Position numbers and translations under genes: made by a program
Notes under the pieces: generated by a model
Told to the model about the DNA's origin: nothing
What the model saw: only the letters and a program-made list of their open reading frames with translations
Databases searched by the model: none
Shown: piece by piece, positions 35,995-44,640 of the stretch
Layout: every line of letters begins with the position of its first letter
How positions within the stretch are numbered: position 1 is the stretch's first letter
Assembly (NCBI RefSeq): GCF_023913515.1
Contig: NZ_CP099391.1
Span: 3,720,001 to 3,784,000, forward strand
DNA length: 64,000 nucleotides
Origin: Natronococcus sp. CG52
Lineage (GTDB): Archaea; Halobacteriota; Halobacteria; Halobacteriales; Natrialbaceae
Direction: 5' to 3'

Positions 35995-37680
35995 TTACGC
36001 AACCGACGGGTGTTGGTCGAGCCAGGTTCTGGGCTGGTCGGCACCGTCCGCCCAACTGTCAACCCAGCCGAGGAAGTCGTTGAGTCGGAGTTTGTGACGG
36101 GCGGGCAGGTCGTGGACGTGCTCGAGTTCCGGCAACAGTCGCTGGTCGAAGTCGTACCGGTTGAACTGTTGTTCCCGGTCCGGCCAGGGGGACTCGAACG
36201 ACTCGAGAAATGGCGTCTTACGCCGGACGAACCGTTCCATCTCGTTGAATAACGTGAGATCGTGGGGACGGTCCGGGGGCCGGTGTTTGAGCATGTCCGA
36301 GTCGATCATCTCGCAGGCCTCGAGAAACGTCTCGGTGGTCCGCTTGGCCGGCGGTGCCTGGAGGTGCCACTCGAGCAGTTCCGCGTCCGCGGCGAGAAAC
36401 GACGCGAAGTAGTTGTCCGCAAGCTGCGTGTGGAACGGGATCGAGGGCTGGTTGGAGATTCCACAGCAGTTGAGCGCGTTCTGGATGGAGTCGGAGCGGT
36501 CCAGAACGGACTCGAACTCGGTTCGAACGGACTGTCTGACGAACGATTCGGGGTCGACGTCGAACGCCGTTCGCTCGGCCAGTTCGACGCTCGCCGACGG
36601 GCTGTAGCCGAACCGCGAGAGAAGAACGTCGATCGGATCCGGGTCGGGATCGAGGCGCTCGAACGGAATGCGTTTGCCGAACACCTCGAAATCCACCTGT
36701 GCCGTGAAGTGCCCGCGGAAGAACGTGTCACAGAGCAGGCCGTGGTACATCGTATCGACGTCCATCTCGTCGGAGTAGCCGGCGTGGTGGATATGCAGCG
36801 ACTCCTTGATGCCCTGCGAGTAGCGGACTTTCGTCTCGTCCGCGTGGAGGTAGCGCTCGTCCGGTTCGAACGCGGTGTGTTCCGCGCCGTACTGCGTCGC
36901 GAGACGTTTGGCACCCGTGACTTCCTGGGCGGTCGGACTGCCGACCGTGTAACAGTGTTCGATCTCGGGGAGCTGAGAGAGGAGCGTTCGCGAGTCGTAC
37001 CCCGCAGAGAGGAGCAGCCCCTTTCGTCCGGGGAGTATCGAGCGCCTGTCGATCGCCCGCTCGAGACGGTTCGCCAGGCTCTCGGCGTAGTCGAACTCCC
37101 GCGTGTCGTAGACGAACCGCTCGAGGTGCTCGACGGACGACCGCGTCAGGTAGCTGTCGATCGAGAGTCGAGACAGTTGCTCGACGCTCGTCTTCTCTCC
37201 GAGGGTGACGCCGAGGTGGAGAAACTCGAGAAGGGCATCCCGCCGGAACTCGGGCTCCTGAATCGTTGCCGCGACGGTAGAGGAGTCCGTCCCGAACACG
37301 CGAACCCCGGGGTCGTCGGTGTAGAAGCACTCCCGAGATCGAATCGGATCGGTCGCGGTGAACGCCCCGTCTCCGGTGTCGAGCACGACCAGGTACGAGC
37401 CGTTGAGCCTGGACAGCGCGTCGGTCCCCTCGCGCTCGTACGCCTCGAGGAACCATCGCGCGGCGTTCGACTCGCTACCGGGGACGTACACCTCACCCCA
37501 GATAGCGCAGACGCCGTCGTCACCCTCGTACGTCGCACTCCAGCCGGGGGTTCCGACCCGGGAATCTCTGATCCCGACGGTCGTCGACGGTCCGACGAGC
37601 ATCTCGTCGAACTCGTCGGTCGACCTGAACCGGGTAAACGCTTCCATGCCGCCAAACACGCCGAAGAGTTCCGTATTCAT
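35995..37680 (-). CDS. Asparagine-synthase-like protein without glutaminase Cys
   Basis: A 561-residue protein of asparagine synthase B type. The N-terminal half resembles an Ntn amidotransferase domain (GVFGGMEAFTRF, VCAIWGEVYVPG, NGSYLVVLDTGDGAFTATDP), but residue 2 is Asn, so the Cys nucleophile needed for glutamine hydrolysis is missing. The C-terminal synthetase domain has a PP-loop LLLSAGYDSRTLLSQ, altered from the usual SGGLDS. It may use ammonia or catalyse another ATP-dependent amide or adenylation reaction. Relatives are frequent in surface-glycan clusters and may modify sugar carboxyl groups; this is inference. A second, better conserved copy is at 48773-50539. Confidence 0.85.
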   Translation of the reverse strand: MNTELFGVFGGMEAFTRFRSTDEFDEMLVGPSTTVGIRDSRVGTPGWSATYEGDDGVCAIWGEVYVPGSESNAARWFLEAYEREGTDALSRLNGSYLVVLDTGDGAFTATDPIRSRECFYTDDPGVRVFGTDSSTVAATIQEPEFRRDALLEFLHLGVTLGEKTSVEQLSRLSIDSYLTRSSVEHLERFVYDTREFDYAESLANRLERAIDRRSILPGRKGLLLSAGYDSRTLLSQLPEIEHCYTVGSPTAQEVTGAKRLATQYGAEHTAFEPDERYLHADETKVRYSQGIKESLHIHHAGYSDEMDVDTMYHGLLCDTFFRGHFTAQVDFEVFGKRIPFERLDPDPDPIDVLLSRFGYSPSASVELAERTAFDVDPESFVRQSVRTEFESVLDRSDSIQNALNCCGISNQPSIPFHTQLADNYFASFLAADAELLEWHLQAPPAKRTTETFLEACEMIDSDMLKHRPPDRPHDLTLFNEMERFVRRKTPFLESFESPWPDREQQFNRYDFDQRLLPELEHVHDLPARHKLRLNDFLGWVDSWADGADQPRTWLDQHPSVA

Positions 37681-38026
37681 CTCGAAGCCACCTCACTACG
37701 TGACTGCGGCGTGTGATCTCGACAGGCGACTCGTCGGTCTCGCGGTCGAGTTCGGTTGGCTGACCGGTGATCGCAGATCGGATACACGCTTGACTAGATC
37801 ACAGTCGGGGCGAGCCACCATTAACTATAGTTCCACTAACGCGGCCCCGAGCGGTATCGATCGTGGGTAACTGAGAGAGATCCGTAAAATCGGTCTGCAA
37901 CGATCAGCGGCGCCCTTTTCAACCGAGTTACCCGGGCTAATACCCATATAAGACGGCCGCTGAACGGCAGCTAAACCACTATCGGCTCCATAATAATACC
38001 GTTGCTGCCGGTAGGCCGATCCAGCA
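37681..38026. other. Divergent promoter region between asparagine-synthase-like and CE4 genes
   Basis: About 345 bases. On the minus strand CGTTAGTGGAACTATAGTTA (37842-37823) may be the promoter of the upstream-facing gene, although it also resembles the end of the 35.3 kb inverted-repeat element. On the plus strand, CTATCGGCTCCATAATAATA (37979-37998) precedes the deacetylase start by about 30 bases. No coding frame is supported. Confidence 0.45.
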
Positions 38027-39373
38027 ATGACCAAACGACCGAACACCCGACGACGATTCCTCGCAGCGTCCGGTGCGACAGCGTTTGCGGCCATGGCCGG
38101 CTGTATGGACCGGGTGAATTCCGCAATTCCGAACGGCGACGACGACTCCTCGAACGGAAACGACTCCGAGGGCGACAGCGGCGGCGACAGCGACGCAGAC
38201 GAGTTCGATTCGCCCGAGCTCGCGGTCGAGACGGAGTACAACAGCCGGGAAGAGTTCAAACAGCCCGGCGACCAGCTCGACGACTTCGGAAACCTCGACG
38301 ACTGGGAAGTGTCCAGCGGATCGGCCGAACCCACCGAGGACGTCGTCTTCGACGGCGATCAGAGCCTCAGGCTCACCGCCGAGGACGGTGAGAACATCGT
38401 CGTGGGGAAGCAGATCGAGACGACGGACATGAGCGATCTCGATATCTCGATGGCCGTACGCACGTCGACCCCCTCCAACATCGCCATCGACATCCGGCTC
38501 CTCGACATCTACGGCGGGTACGCCCACCACCAGCTTCGGTCGGTCACCTACCGGGATTCCGAGGTCGGCTGGTTCCGGATGTCCCCCGGCGTCTTCGAGG
38601 AGAGCTCGATGCCGCTCGAGCGAGACGTGGTCGAGGAGATCGAGATCATCGTCTACAACACCGACGACGAAGCGGAGGTGTGGGTCGACGACCTGCGCAC
38701 GCACCAGAAGCCCGACAAGGGGTACGTTATCCTCAGCTGGGACGACGGCCTGACCGACTTCTACGACAACGCCTCGCCGCTGCACGACGAGTACGACGTC
38801 AACGCCGTGCAGGCCGCCGTCCGCCAGTGGACGCGAAACCAGCGCGAGGGCGTCATGTCGATCGACCAGCTCAAGGAGCGCCAGGAGGCCGGCGACCAGA
38901 TCGTCGCCCACGGTACCCACACGCAGCTCGCGAACATGGAGGAGGAGAACCTCCGAGACGCGATCCGGCGGGACAAGAACTGGGCAGTCCAGAACGACAT
39001 CGAGGGCGGACACTACATCGTCTACCCGCACAACAGCTTCAACCAGACGGTTCTCGACGCCGTGTCTAACTACTACTACGCCGGCGGATTCAACCAGTCC
39101 GGGAACGTCAACCTCACCGGCGTCACCGGCTTCGATCCGCTGGTGCTGCCGCGAACGATCGCCCACGACCTCGACATCGCGATGCGGTGTGTCAACCTCG
39201 CGGCGGAACACCGACAGTGTACGATCCTGAACTTCCACGCCTTCGACCAGGACAACACGATGGACCAGGACGACTACGAACAGCTGCTCCAGCACATCAA
39301 CGACACCGACGACGTCGAGGTCATCGACTTCGACGACCTCTGGAAGATGCGCCGCCAGGGCCACGAGAACTGA
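38027..39373 (+). CDS. Secreted polysaccharide deacetylase (CE4) lipoprotein with carbohydrate-binding-like domain
   Basis: A 448-residue exported protein. N-terminal Tat motif TRRRFLAASGATAFAAMAG with lipobox Cys 26, then a Ser/Asp/Gly linker. Residues 80-225 form a beta-sandwich like a carbohydrate-binding module (DGDQSLRLTAEDGENIVVGK, ISMAVRTSTPSNIAIDIRLL, WFRMSPGVFEESSMPLER, VWVDDLRTHQKP). The C-terminal CE4 domain has GYVILSWDDGLTDFYDNA (catalytic Asp pair), VAHGTHTQLANM (metal histidines) and LNFHAF (closing His). It should remove N- or O-acetyl groups from an extracellular polysaccharide. A second CE4 protein lies at 44641-45726. Confidence 0.88.
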   Translation: MTKRPNTRRRFLAASGATAFAAMAGCMDRVNSAIPNGDDDSSNGNDSEGDSGGDSDADEFDSPELAVETEYNSREEFKQPGDQLDDFGNLDDWEVSSGSAEPTEDVVFDGDQSLRLTAEDGENIVVGKQIETTDMSDLDISMAVRTSTPSNIAIDIRLLDIYGGYAHHQLRSVTYRDSEVGWFRMSPGVFEESSMPLERDVVEEIEIIVYNTDDEAEVWVDDLRTHQKPDKGYVILSWDDGLTDFYDNASPLHDEYDVNAVQAAVRQWTRNQREGVMSIDQLKERQEAGDQIVAHGTHTQLANMEEENLRDAIRRDKNWAVQNDIEGGHYIVYPHNSFNQTVLDAVSNYYYAGGFNQSGNVNLTGVTGFDPLVLPRTIAHDLDIAMRCVNLAAEHRQCTILNFHAFDQDNTMDQDDYEQLLQHINDTDDVEVIDFDDLWKMRRQGHEN

Positions 39374-39617
39374 TCGGCGCCTCGAAAACCTGCTCGATCG
39401 GTCCGCTACTGACCGAAACCTGTCTGCGGTTCCCCGTTTCAATTTCTCGAACGAGAGCGAGAGCAGCTGCAAGCACGGCGGTCTATCGACGGACCAGTGT
39501 ACTGTGATTTGCGCGGTCCGCTCGAGACGACTGCCGATGCTCGAGTCACGACCGGAGGCGGTTAGCGCTCGACGTTGCAAAAAAAGACGCTGCTAATCCG
39601 GTGCGGTCGAGTGCGAG
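39374..39617. other. Short convergent intergenic region
   Basis: About 245 bases between two convergent genes. Contains no gene. An A-run (AAAAAA) near 39578 may be the transcript end of the minus-strand gene when read from the other strand as a T-run on the plus-strand transcript side; this is weak. Confidence 0.25.
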
Positions 39618-41018
39618 TTACTCGCCCGAGAGCACGACCTCGGCGACCGAGGTCCGGCCCCCCTCGCTGGTGACACGAAGCGTAACGGTGTGGTCGCCGT
39701 TCGCGGAGATCGTCACGTCGATCGCCTCACCGGTGTCGTCGAAGTATCCGTCGTCGTTGACGTCCCACTCGTAGCAGTCGATCTCGCCGTCGACGACGCA
39801 GGAAGCGGACGCGTCGAGCGTAACGGTGGCTCCCTCCTCGAGAACCCGTTCGTCCGCGTCAGCGGGGATCGTCTCGATCTTAGCGATCGGTCGTCCCGCG
39901 TCGTAACCATCGTTCTCGGACTCGTCGGGCGCGTCTTCCTCCGGCTCTTCCGGCTCTTCCGGCTCTTCCGGCTCTTCCGGCTCTTCCGGCTCTTCCGGCT
40001 CTTCTTCCTCCGGCTCTTCCGGCTCTTCTTCCTCCGGCTCTTCCGGCTCCTCCGGCTCTTCCGGCTCCTCCGGCTCTTCTTCCTCCGGCTCTTCCGGCTC
40101 TTCTGGTTCTTCCGGCTCCTCCGGCTCTTCCGGCTCTTCCGGCTCGTCTTCCTCCGGCTCTTCCGGCTCTTCTGGTTCTTCCGGCTCGTCTACAGGTCCT
40201 TCTACCGGCTCTTCGGGAATGCCACTCGGGAAGAGTTCGTCCGCGACCAGTTCACCGACCAGTTGCAGATGCCAGTCGACGCGTGTCTCGAGATCGACGC
40301 CTCCGGAAAGCGTCTCGACGAGGTGTGACTGGGCGCCCAGATCGAGCCAGGTCTTGTGGGCGATCAGGTCGGTCGGATTGGTGTCGGGGCCGAGCGAGCT
40401 GGTCAGGAACTCGCGTTCCGAACTGTCGACGTAGTTCCGGTTCGCGTACTCGGCCGCCTGTTGGGCGTCCTGCGTAGCCTGCTCGTCGTCGGAGTGGAAG
40501 ATCGCCTGACCGACACCGTCGACCGGGGAGCCCGCGTAGATACCGGTCGACTCGTGGAGATCGATGACGACGTCGGGATCGTACTCGACGAGAACGTCCC
40601 AGATCGCCTGGGCGAGGTCCGTTTGTGGTTCCTCGCCCTCGGGAAACTGACGGTTGAGATCGGATCCGTCCGGGCCGGATCGCGTTCCGCTCTCGACGGC
40701 GGGAGCGTCCGCTTCGGGAATCACGACGAGCGTCCCGGCTTCGATGTTCCACTCGGTGAGTATGCCTGCAGCCTCGTACCCCGCGACTTCGTTCCCGTGA
40801 ACGCCACCGAGTACGGCGACGGTTCCCCCATCAGCACTCGCCGTCGTTTCGTATACCGTCGTCTCGTACTCGGTACCTCCCATAATTTCGAAGGAATCAC
40901 GAGAGAGCGACGTTGACGTCGACTCCTGCTGAGCACCGCTGAGACCGACGATCCCGGCGGCTGTACAACTGGCTGCGGCGGTCAACACTTTCCGCCGATG
41001 CGTCTTCAAGCGCTCCAT
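39618..41018 (-). CDS. Secreted aspartoacylase/M14-like metalloenzyme with Pro-Glu-Glu repeat and PKD-like domain
   Basis: A 466-residue exported protein from ATG 41018. Tat signal HRRKVLTAAASCTAAGIVGL. The catalytic domain (residues about 35-260) is of succinylglutamate desuccinylase/aspartoacylase type: zinc ligands in GGVHGNEVAGYEAA, substrate Arg in SDLNRQFPEGEE, third ligand in VVIDLHESTGIY. Then about 90 residues are nearly pure PEE/EEP repeats encoded by a 9-base repeat, and the end is a PKD-like domain (EEGATVTLDASASCV, YEWDVNDDGYFDDTGEAIDV, HTVTLRVTSEGG). It probably hydrolyses an amide outside the cell, perhaps on the surface polymer or peptide; substrate unknown. Confidence 0.87.
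   Translation of the reverse strand: MERLKTHRRKVLTAAASCTAAGIVGLSGAQQESTSTSLSRDSFEIMGGTEYETTVYETTASADGGTVAVLGGVHGNEVAGYEAAGILTEWNIEAGTLVVIPEADAPAVESGTRSGPDGSDLNRQFPEGEEPQTDLAQAIWDVLVEYDPDVVIDLHESTGIYAGSPVDGVGQAIFHSDDEQATQDAQQAAEYANRNYVDSSEREFLTSSLGPDTNPTDLIAHKTWLDLGAQSHLVETLSGGVDLETRVDWHLQLVGELVADELFPSGIPEEPVEGPVDEPEEPEEPEEPEEDEPEEPEEPEEPEEPEEPEEPEEEEPEEPEEPEEPEEPEEEEPEEPEEEEPEEPEEPEEPEEPEEPEEPEEDAPDESENDGYDAGRPIAKIETIPADADERVLEEGATVTLDASASCVVDGEIDCYEWDVNDDGYFDDTGEAIDVTISANGDHTVTLRVTSEGGRTSVAEVVLSGE
39935..40196 (-). repeat. 9-base tandem repeat encoding Pro-Glu-Glu
   Basis: On the plus strand the unit CTCTTCCGG is repeated almost without break, with variants CTCTTCTTCCTCCGG and TTCTGG; on the coding strand it gives PEE. 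It keeps the frame throughout. Copy number is expected to vary between strains and may be miscounted in short-read assemblies. Confidence 0.8.
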
Positions 41019-41046
41019 TACAACGTCCACGTGACGTGTAGGGGGC

Positions 41047-41070
41047 TTTACTATAGCTCCGTTAGTAAAT
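41047..41070 (-). promoter_or_regulatory. Promoter-like block of the aspartoacylase-like gene
   Basis: On the minus strand: TTTACTAACGGAGCTATAGT followed by AAAG. The TATA-like CTATAGTAA ends about 30 bases before the ATG at 41018, and a TTACTAAC box precedes it, resembling the GTTTAAC box seen at other genes of the locus. Confidence 0.4.
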
Positions 41071-41207
41071 TACCCTAAGTTGTTCATGAAACGAAACCGT
41101 TTAGCAAAAGGCCGAATGTCGTTCAAAATCGTTACGGATCGGCAACGGAACGTATTCTTCGGGGAAGAATTATCTATCTCCCGATATCTTCCGTGCAGCC
41201 ACCGGGT

Positions 41208-42176
41208 TCAGGAGCGGAGGGCGATCAGACTGCCGACTGCGACGAGGGCGAGACCGGCGACCAGAACCGGGGTGGGGCGCCGGCGAACACCCGAGCCGGC
41301 CGCCCAGAGAACACCCGGAACGTGGCGCGGTTCGGGTGCCGCCCGGAGGAGGTGCCAGCCGCCGCGGAGCGGTCGTCCCTCCTTGAAGTAGGTCTTCGCG
41401 AGAACGAGGTCGTGGCTCGAGCGGATCTGATAGCCGTCTGCCTCGAACCGATCGACCTCGTCGGCGTACAGCGAGAGGTACTGTTCGTCGGCCCGCCTGA
41501 TCGTCTCGGCCGGCGGCGTTCCGGTTTCCTCGCGAACGACGAGCGGCTCGTCGACGTACGCGAGTTTGCCGACCTCGAGGATGCGCAGGACGAACTCGGG
41601 ATCCTGGAAGCGGTCGAGCGTCTCGTCGAAGCCACCGACCTCCCTGGCGACGTCCGTGCGGACGAGCAGCGTCGAACCGGCCCCCGTGTGGACGTTGTCC
41701 GCGAGAATCTCGCCGATCAGCTCCTCTCCGCCCTCCATCTGCGTCTGGTCGTCGGCGCGGGAGAGCACGCTGGCGGCCAGTCCACGCAGTCGATCGACCG
41801 GGCTGGTGAGTTCGAACATGAAGTCGCAGTAGGCGGCAACCCACTCCGCCGAACGCTTCTCGAGCAGATCGAGCTGGGCCTCGAGCTTCTCGGAGCGCCA
41901 CTCGTCGTCCGAGTCGAGGAAGGCGACGTACTTGCCCCGGGCGTGTTCGATCCCGGTGTTCCGTGCGACGTTCGCCCCCTGGTTCGTCTCGTGATAGACC
42001 GGTCGCAGCCGCTCGTCGTCGTAGGACTCGAGTACGTCCTCGGTGTCGTCGGTCGACCCGTCGTCGACGACGACGACTTCGACGTTCTCGACGGTCTGGG
42101 CGAGCACGCTGTCGATCGCTCGAGAGACCGTCTCCTCCCGGTTGTAGGTCGGGATAATAACGCTAACCAGTGCCAT
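41208..42176 (-). CDS. GT2 glycosyltransferase
   Basis: A 322-residue family 2 glycosyltransferase from ATG 42176 (MALVSVIIPTYNREETVSRA); an in-frame start seven codons upstream is possible but lies too close to the promoter. Donor-site features: VVVDDGSTDDTEDVLESYDD, NQGANVARNTGIEHARGKYV and the DxD motif FLDSDDEWRSEKLEAQL. The middle holds the acceptor block (DVAREVGGFDETLDRFQDPE). A weak hydrophobic C terminus (PTPVLVAGLALVAVGSLIAL) may anchor it. It is monocistronic, with its own promoter about 30 bases upstream, and probably adds one sugar to the polymer repeat unit. Confidence 0.92.
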   Translation of the reverse strand: MALVSVIIPTYNREETVSRAIDSVLAQTVENVEVVVVDDGSTDDTEDVLESYDDERLRPVYHETNQGANVARNTGIEHARGKYVAFLDSDDEWRSEKLEAQLDLLEKRSAEWVAAYCDFMFELTSPVDRLRGLAASVLSRADDQTQMEGGEELIGEILADNVHTGAGSTLLVRTDVAREVGGFDETLDRFQDPEFVLRILEVGKLAYVDEPLVVREETGTPPAETIRRADEQYLSLYADEVDRFEADGYQIRSSHDLVLAKTYFKEGRPLRGGWHLLRAAPEPRHVPGVLWAAGSGVRRRPTPVLVAGLALVAVGSLIALRS

Positions 42177-42202
42177 TTCGCTCGACTTGGGACGCACGGC
42201 GT

Positions 42203-42224
42203 TTTATTATCGACGGGCTAAACG
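42203..42224 (-). promoter_or_regulatory. Promoter-like block of the GT2 gene
   Basis: On the minus strand: CGTTTAGCCCGTCGATAATA followed by AA. A GTTTAGC box, six bases, and an ATAATAA box lie about 30 bases before ATG 42176, so the transcript would be almost leaderless. It shares this layout with blocks at 44465, 44593, 50567 and 52710. Confidence 0.5.
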
Positions 42225-42379
42225 GCGCTGTCGCTCGGAGTCGGGAAGCAGTCGGATACCGGTGTCCGTCGAAACTCGAGACCTCACCGGCCTCAGCCGG
42301 CGCTGGGTGAACGAAAGCGTCGAGTTCGAGCACGCCGGGTTCGCGAACGTCGAGGCCGCCATCCCGAGCGTACCCGGGA

Positions 42380-42710
42380 CGAGAGCCGGCTTACTCTCGA
42401 ATGGGTGGAGACGATGGTCGAAGCCGGGTAGGAGGTAGCGCTTCCGGACACGACGTCGCGGACGCGATTCGGTTCGTCGATCTCGCCGATATCGGCAGGC
42501 CGGAGCGTTCGCTTCGAGCACGTCGGCGACGAGGAGACGTTCCGTGACCTGCTCGCCGTCGACGATCGGGACGTCTGCTTGGTAGCCGCGTCCGAATTAC
42601 TCGAGCGGCGAATCGACGCGGCGTCGATCGTCGCATCTCACGGCCTCGGTTTTTCGCGGCGATCGAACGCGAGTCAGTCAGCGCGTCGTTCACGACGTGT
42701 ACCGTTCGAC
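42380..42710 (+). pseudogene. Decayed gene with several frame breaks, family unknown
   Basis: Coding-like pieces follow in order on the plus strand but in different frames: LEWVETMVEAG, an in-frame TAG (42429-42431), EVALPD; then in another frame DVADAIRFVDLADIGRPERS; then VRFEHVGDEETFRDLLAVDD and DVCLVAASELLERRIDAASI with VASHGLG; then FAAIERESVSA in a further frame. The acidic composition and logical order argue for one lost gene of about 110 residues. I do not recognise the family. Chance is not excluded. Confidence 0.35.
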
Positions 42711-42716
42711 GCCGCG

Positions 42717-44375
42717 CTACCCGAACACCGGACTGCCGCCCTCCGGCCCGAACAGGGCGATCAGCAGTCCGGACAGCAGGAACGTCACGCCCGTCAGGAA
42801 CAGCATACTCTGGACCCAGCCCGCGATGGTCAGATCGGCGTGAACGCCCTCGAGTCGCTCCCGGACGAACTCCGCTCTCGAACCGAGCGGATCCGGGAAC
42901 TCCGCGAGGACCTCGAACGGTTCGGCAGGTTCGATCGCGCCGGTCAGCACGGCGAACGCCAGGTAGATCGCGAGGCCCGTTGGCGGAACGATCACCAGCG
43001 CCAGCCACTCGTTCGTGATGACCGTCGCGAGCGCGAAGATCGGAACCGCGGCGAGCGCGGTCGTCGCGAGGACCCGGCTGAACCGTGCGTCGGCAAGCGG
43101 ATTGAAGCCGACGTGTCGGGCAGAGACGCAGTGGAAGATGAACATCCCTCCGTACCCGATACTGGTCGCGACGGCCGCACCGCTCATCCCGTATCGGGGG
43201 ATCAGCAGAAAGTTGAGTACGACATTGATCACCGCCGCGGTGCCGGTCGCCGCGACCGGATACCGGAGCGTTCCCTCACCCTGAGACACTGCCAGGATCG
43301 GCCGCGCGAGCGCGAATCCGAGCGCGCCGGGGAGCAACAGCAACAGCGGCTCGATCGCCGGCGTCGCGTCCGGACCGAAGTAGATCGGGACGGCGACGTC
43401 CGCCAGCGCTGCGAGCCCGACGGCCATGATGGCCGTCAGGAGGAACGTATACCGCGTCGTCTTCGAGGCGAGCGAGGTGATCTGTCTGGTGCGGTTTCTG
43501 GACCACAGCTCGGAGGTCGAGTGGACGTACACGGTCTGCAGTGCCAGCGGAACGAACCAGAGGAACTCCGCGAGGGTGAGCGCCGCCTTGTAGTTCCCGA
43601 CTTCTGCACTCTCCCGGAAGTGCTGGAGCATGACGACGTCGATGTGATAGAGCGAGGAGAGCAGGAACAGGAGAACGATGCTCATCGAGTTGAACGAGAG
43701 CATCTTCTTCCGGGGGAAGTCAGTCGGCGGCGTCCGGAACACGTTCGAGAGCGAGGTCTGCTGGTGAATCAACAGCATTCCGATCCCGCCGACGACGATG
43801 CTGGCGACGGCGTGGCCCGCGAGCGCTCCGGCGACGCCGAGGCCGAAGTAGACGAGCGGGAGCGAGACGACGACGAACGTCACCTTGTCGAGGACGTTGA
43901 GCGGTTCCGAGTAGCGCTCGAGGCCGAAGCCCATGAGCGTCTTGCGCGAGTACGTCTGGAACTGGACCGAGACGACGAGCAGCGCCAGCCCGTAGAAGTA
44001 GGTCGTGTACTCCGCTCCGAAGAGCCGGGTAACGAGCCCGCTCCGGGAGGAGACGATCATCAGGAACGCGCCGGTGAGCGAGAACAGCAGCGCTAACCGG
44101 AAGTAGTAGCCGACCACGTGCGGTTCCCAGTCCGACATGGCACGATCCTCCGCGAGGAACTTGCGGACGCCGTCGGCGATACCCGAACTGACGAAGATCA
44201 TGTAGATGGAGAACACCGACATCAGGAACGAGTAGTCCCCGAAACCGGAGGGCTCGAGGAGTCGGTAGAGGACCGGCGTCGAGACGATACCGACTAGAAG
44301 AACCACGATCTTGGCGCTGACGACGGAGAGAACACCGCTGGAAAGGCTTCGGTTCACCGTACCCTCCGGGAGCAA
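42717..44375 (-). CDS. Polysaccharide flippase (Wzx/RfbX type)
   Basis: A 552-residue integral membrane protein with about 14 predicted helices, the MATE/MOP-like layout of Wzx lipid-linked-oligosaccharide flippases. N-terminal features include LSSGVLSVVSAKIVVLLVGI, then LYRLLEPSGFGDYSFLMSVF; the central part has IDVVMLQHFRESAEVGNYKA, typical of the second half. It should flip a polyprenol-linked repeat unit across the membrane for assembly outside. It is monocistronic, with a TTAATACGG/TTATAATAA promoter-like block about 90 bases upstream. The C-terminal 100 residues add two more helices after a soluble loop. Confidence 0.93.
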   Translation of the reverse strand: MLPEGTVNRSLSSGVLSVVSAKIVVLLVGIVSTPVLYRLLEPSGFGDYSFLMSVFSIYMIFVSSGIADGVRKFLAEDRAMSDWEPHVVGYYFRLALLFSLTGAFLMIVSSRSGLVTRLFGAEYTTYFYGLALLVVSVQFQTYSRKTLMGFGLERYSEPLNVLDKVTFVVVSLPLVYFGLGVAGALAGHAVASIVVGGIGMLLIHQQTSLSNVFRTPPTDFPRKKMLSFNSMSIVLLFLLSSLYHIDVVMLQHFRESAEVGNYKAALTLAEFLWFVPLALQTVYVHSTSELWSRNRTRQITSLASKTTRYTFLLTAIMAVGLAALADVAVPIYFGPDATPAIEPLLLLLPGALGFALARPILAVSQGEGTLRYPVAATGTAAVINVVLNFLLIPRYGMSGAAVATSIGYGGMFIFHCVSARHVGFNPLADARFSRVLATTALAAVPIFALATVITNEWLALVIVPPTGLAIYLAFAVLTGAIEPAEPFEVLAEFPDPLGSRAEFVRERLEGVHADLTIAGWVQSMLFLTGVTFLLSGLLIALFGPEGGSPVFG

Positions 44376-44464
44376 CGCCGTTCGGTGGCTCCCATCACCG
44401 ACGTTCGCTGAACTATCGGTACTTGAACGATATCCACAGTAGCTGGCACTCTGGCTCGGAGGGG

Positions 44465-44484
44465 CCTTATTATAACCGTATTAA
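44465..44484 (-). promoter_or_regulatory. Promoter-like block of the flippase gene
   Basis: On the minus strand: CTTAATACGGTTATAATAAG. The TATAATAA box and upstream TTAATAC element lie about 90 bases before the flippase start, implying a short leader. It resembles the other promoter blocks of the locus, and 44593 on the plus strand serves the divergent deacetylase gene. Confidence 0.45.
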
Positions 44485-44592
44485 GTGCCGGCCGACGGGG
44501 AAAATGCGACGGTGGTGGGCCCGATTCGGGCCGGCGACGTCGACGGTCGGGTGTCCGTCGATACGAGGACGACGGCGACCCGCTCGAATCGA

Positions 44593-44613
44593 CGTTTAAC
44601 CGGCTGATATATA
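44593..44613 (+). promoter_or_regulatory. Promoter-like block of the second CE4 deacetylase gene
   Basis: CGTTTAACCGGCTGATATAT followed by A. A GTTTAAC box, six bases (CGGCTG), then ATATATA about 30 bases before ATG 44641. This is the clearest instance of the shared layout on the plus strand. Confidence 0.5.
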
Positions 44614-44640
44614 CGGGTGTGAAAGCGTGAGTGAAATCTG

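Larger units (their letters stand above)
42177..42716. other. Intergenic region with promoter and gene remnant
   Basis: About 540 bases between the GT2 and flippase genes, both on the minus strand. The first 50 bases hold the GT2 promoter block. The stretch from about 42380 to 42710 on the plus strand looks like a decayed gene (listed separately). Confidence 0.4.

Noticed and set aside
37819-37842. Inclusion of the CTATAGTT site as a firm member of the shared promoter set
   Set aside because: It resembles the terminus of the 35.3 kb inverted-repeat element as much as the promoter blocks, so it was left out of the core set.
39935-40196. CRISPR-like array in the 9-base repeats
   Set aside because: Units are contiguous without spacers and encode an in-frame Pro-Glu-Glu repeat.
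42579-44096. 505-codon plus-strand open frame opposite the flippase
   Set aside because: Highly charged Arg/Glu/Asp-repetitive sequence typical of antisense frames; the minus-strand flippase explains the region.
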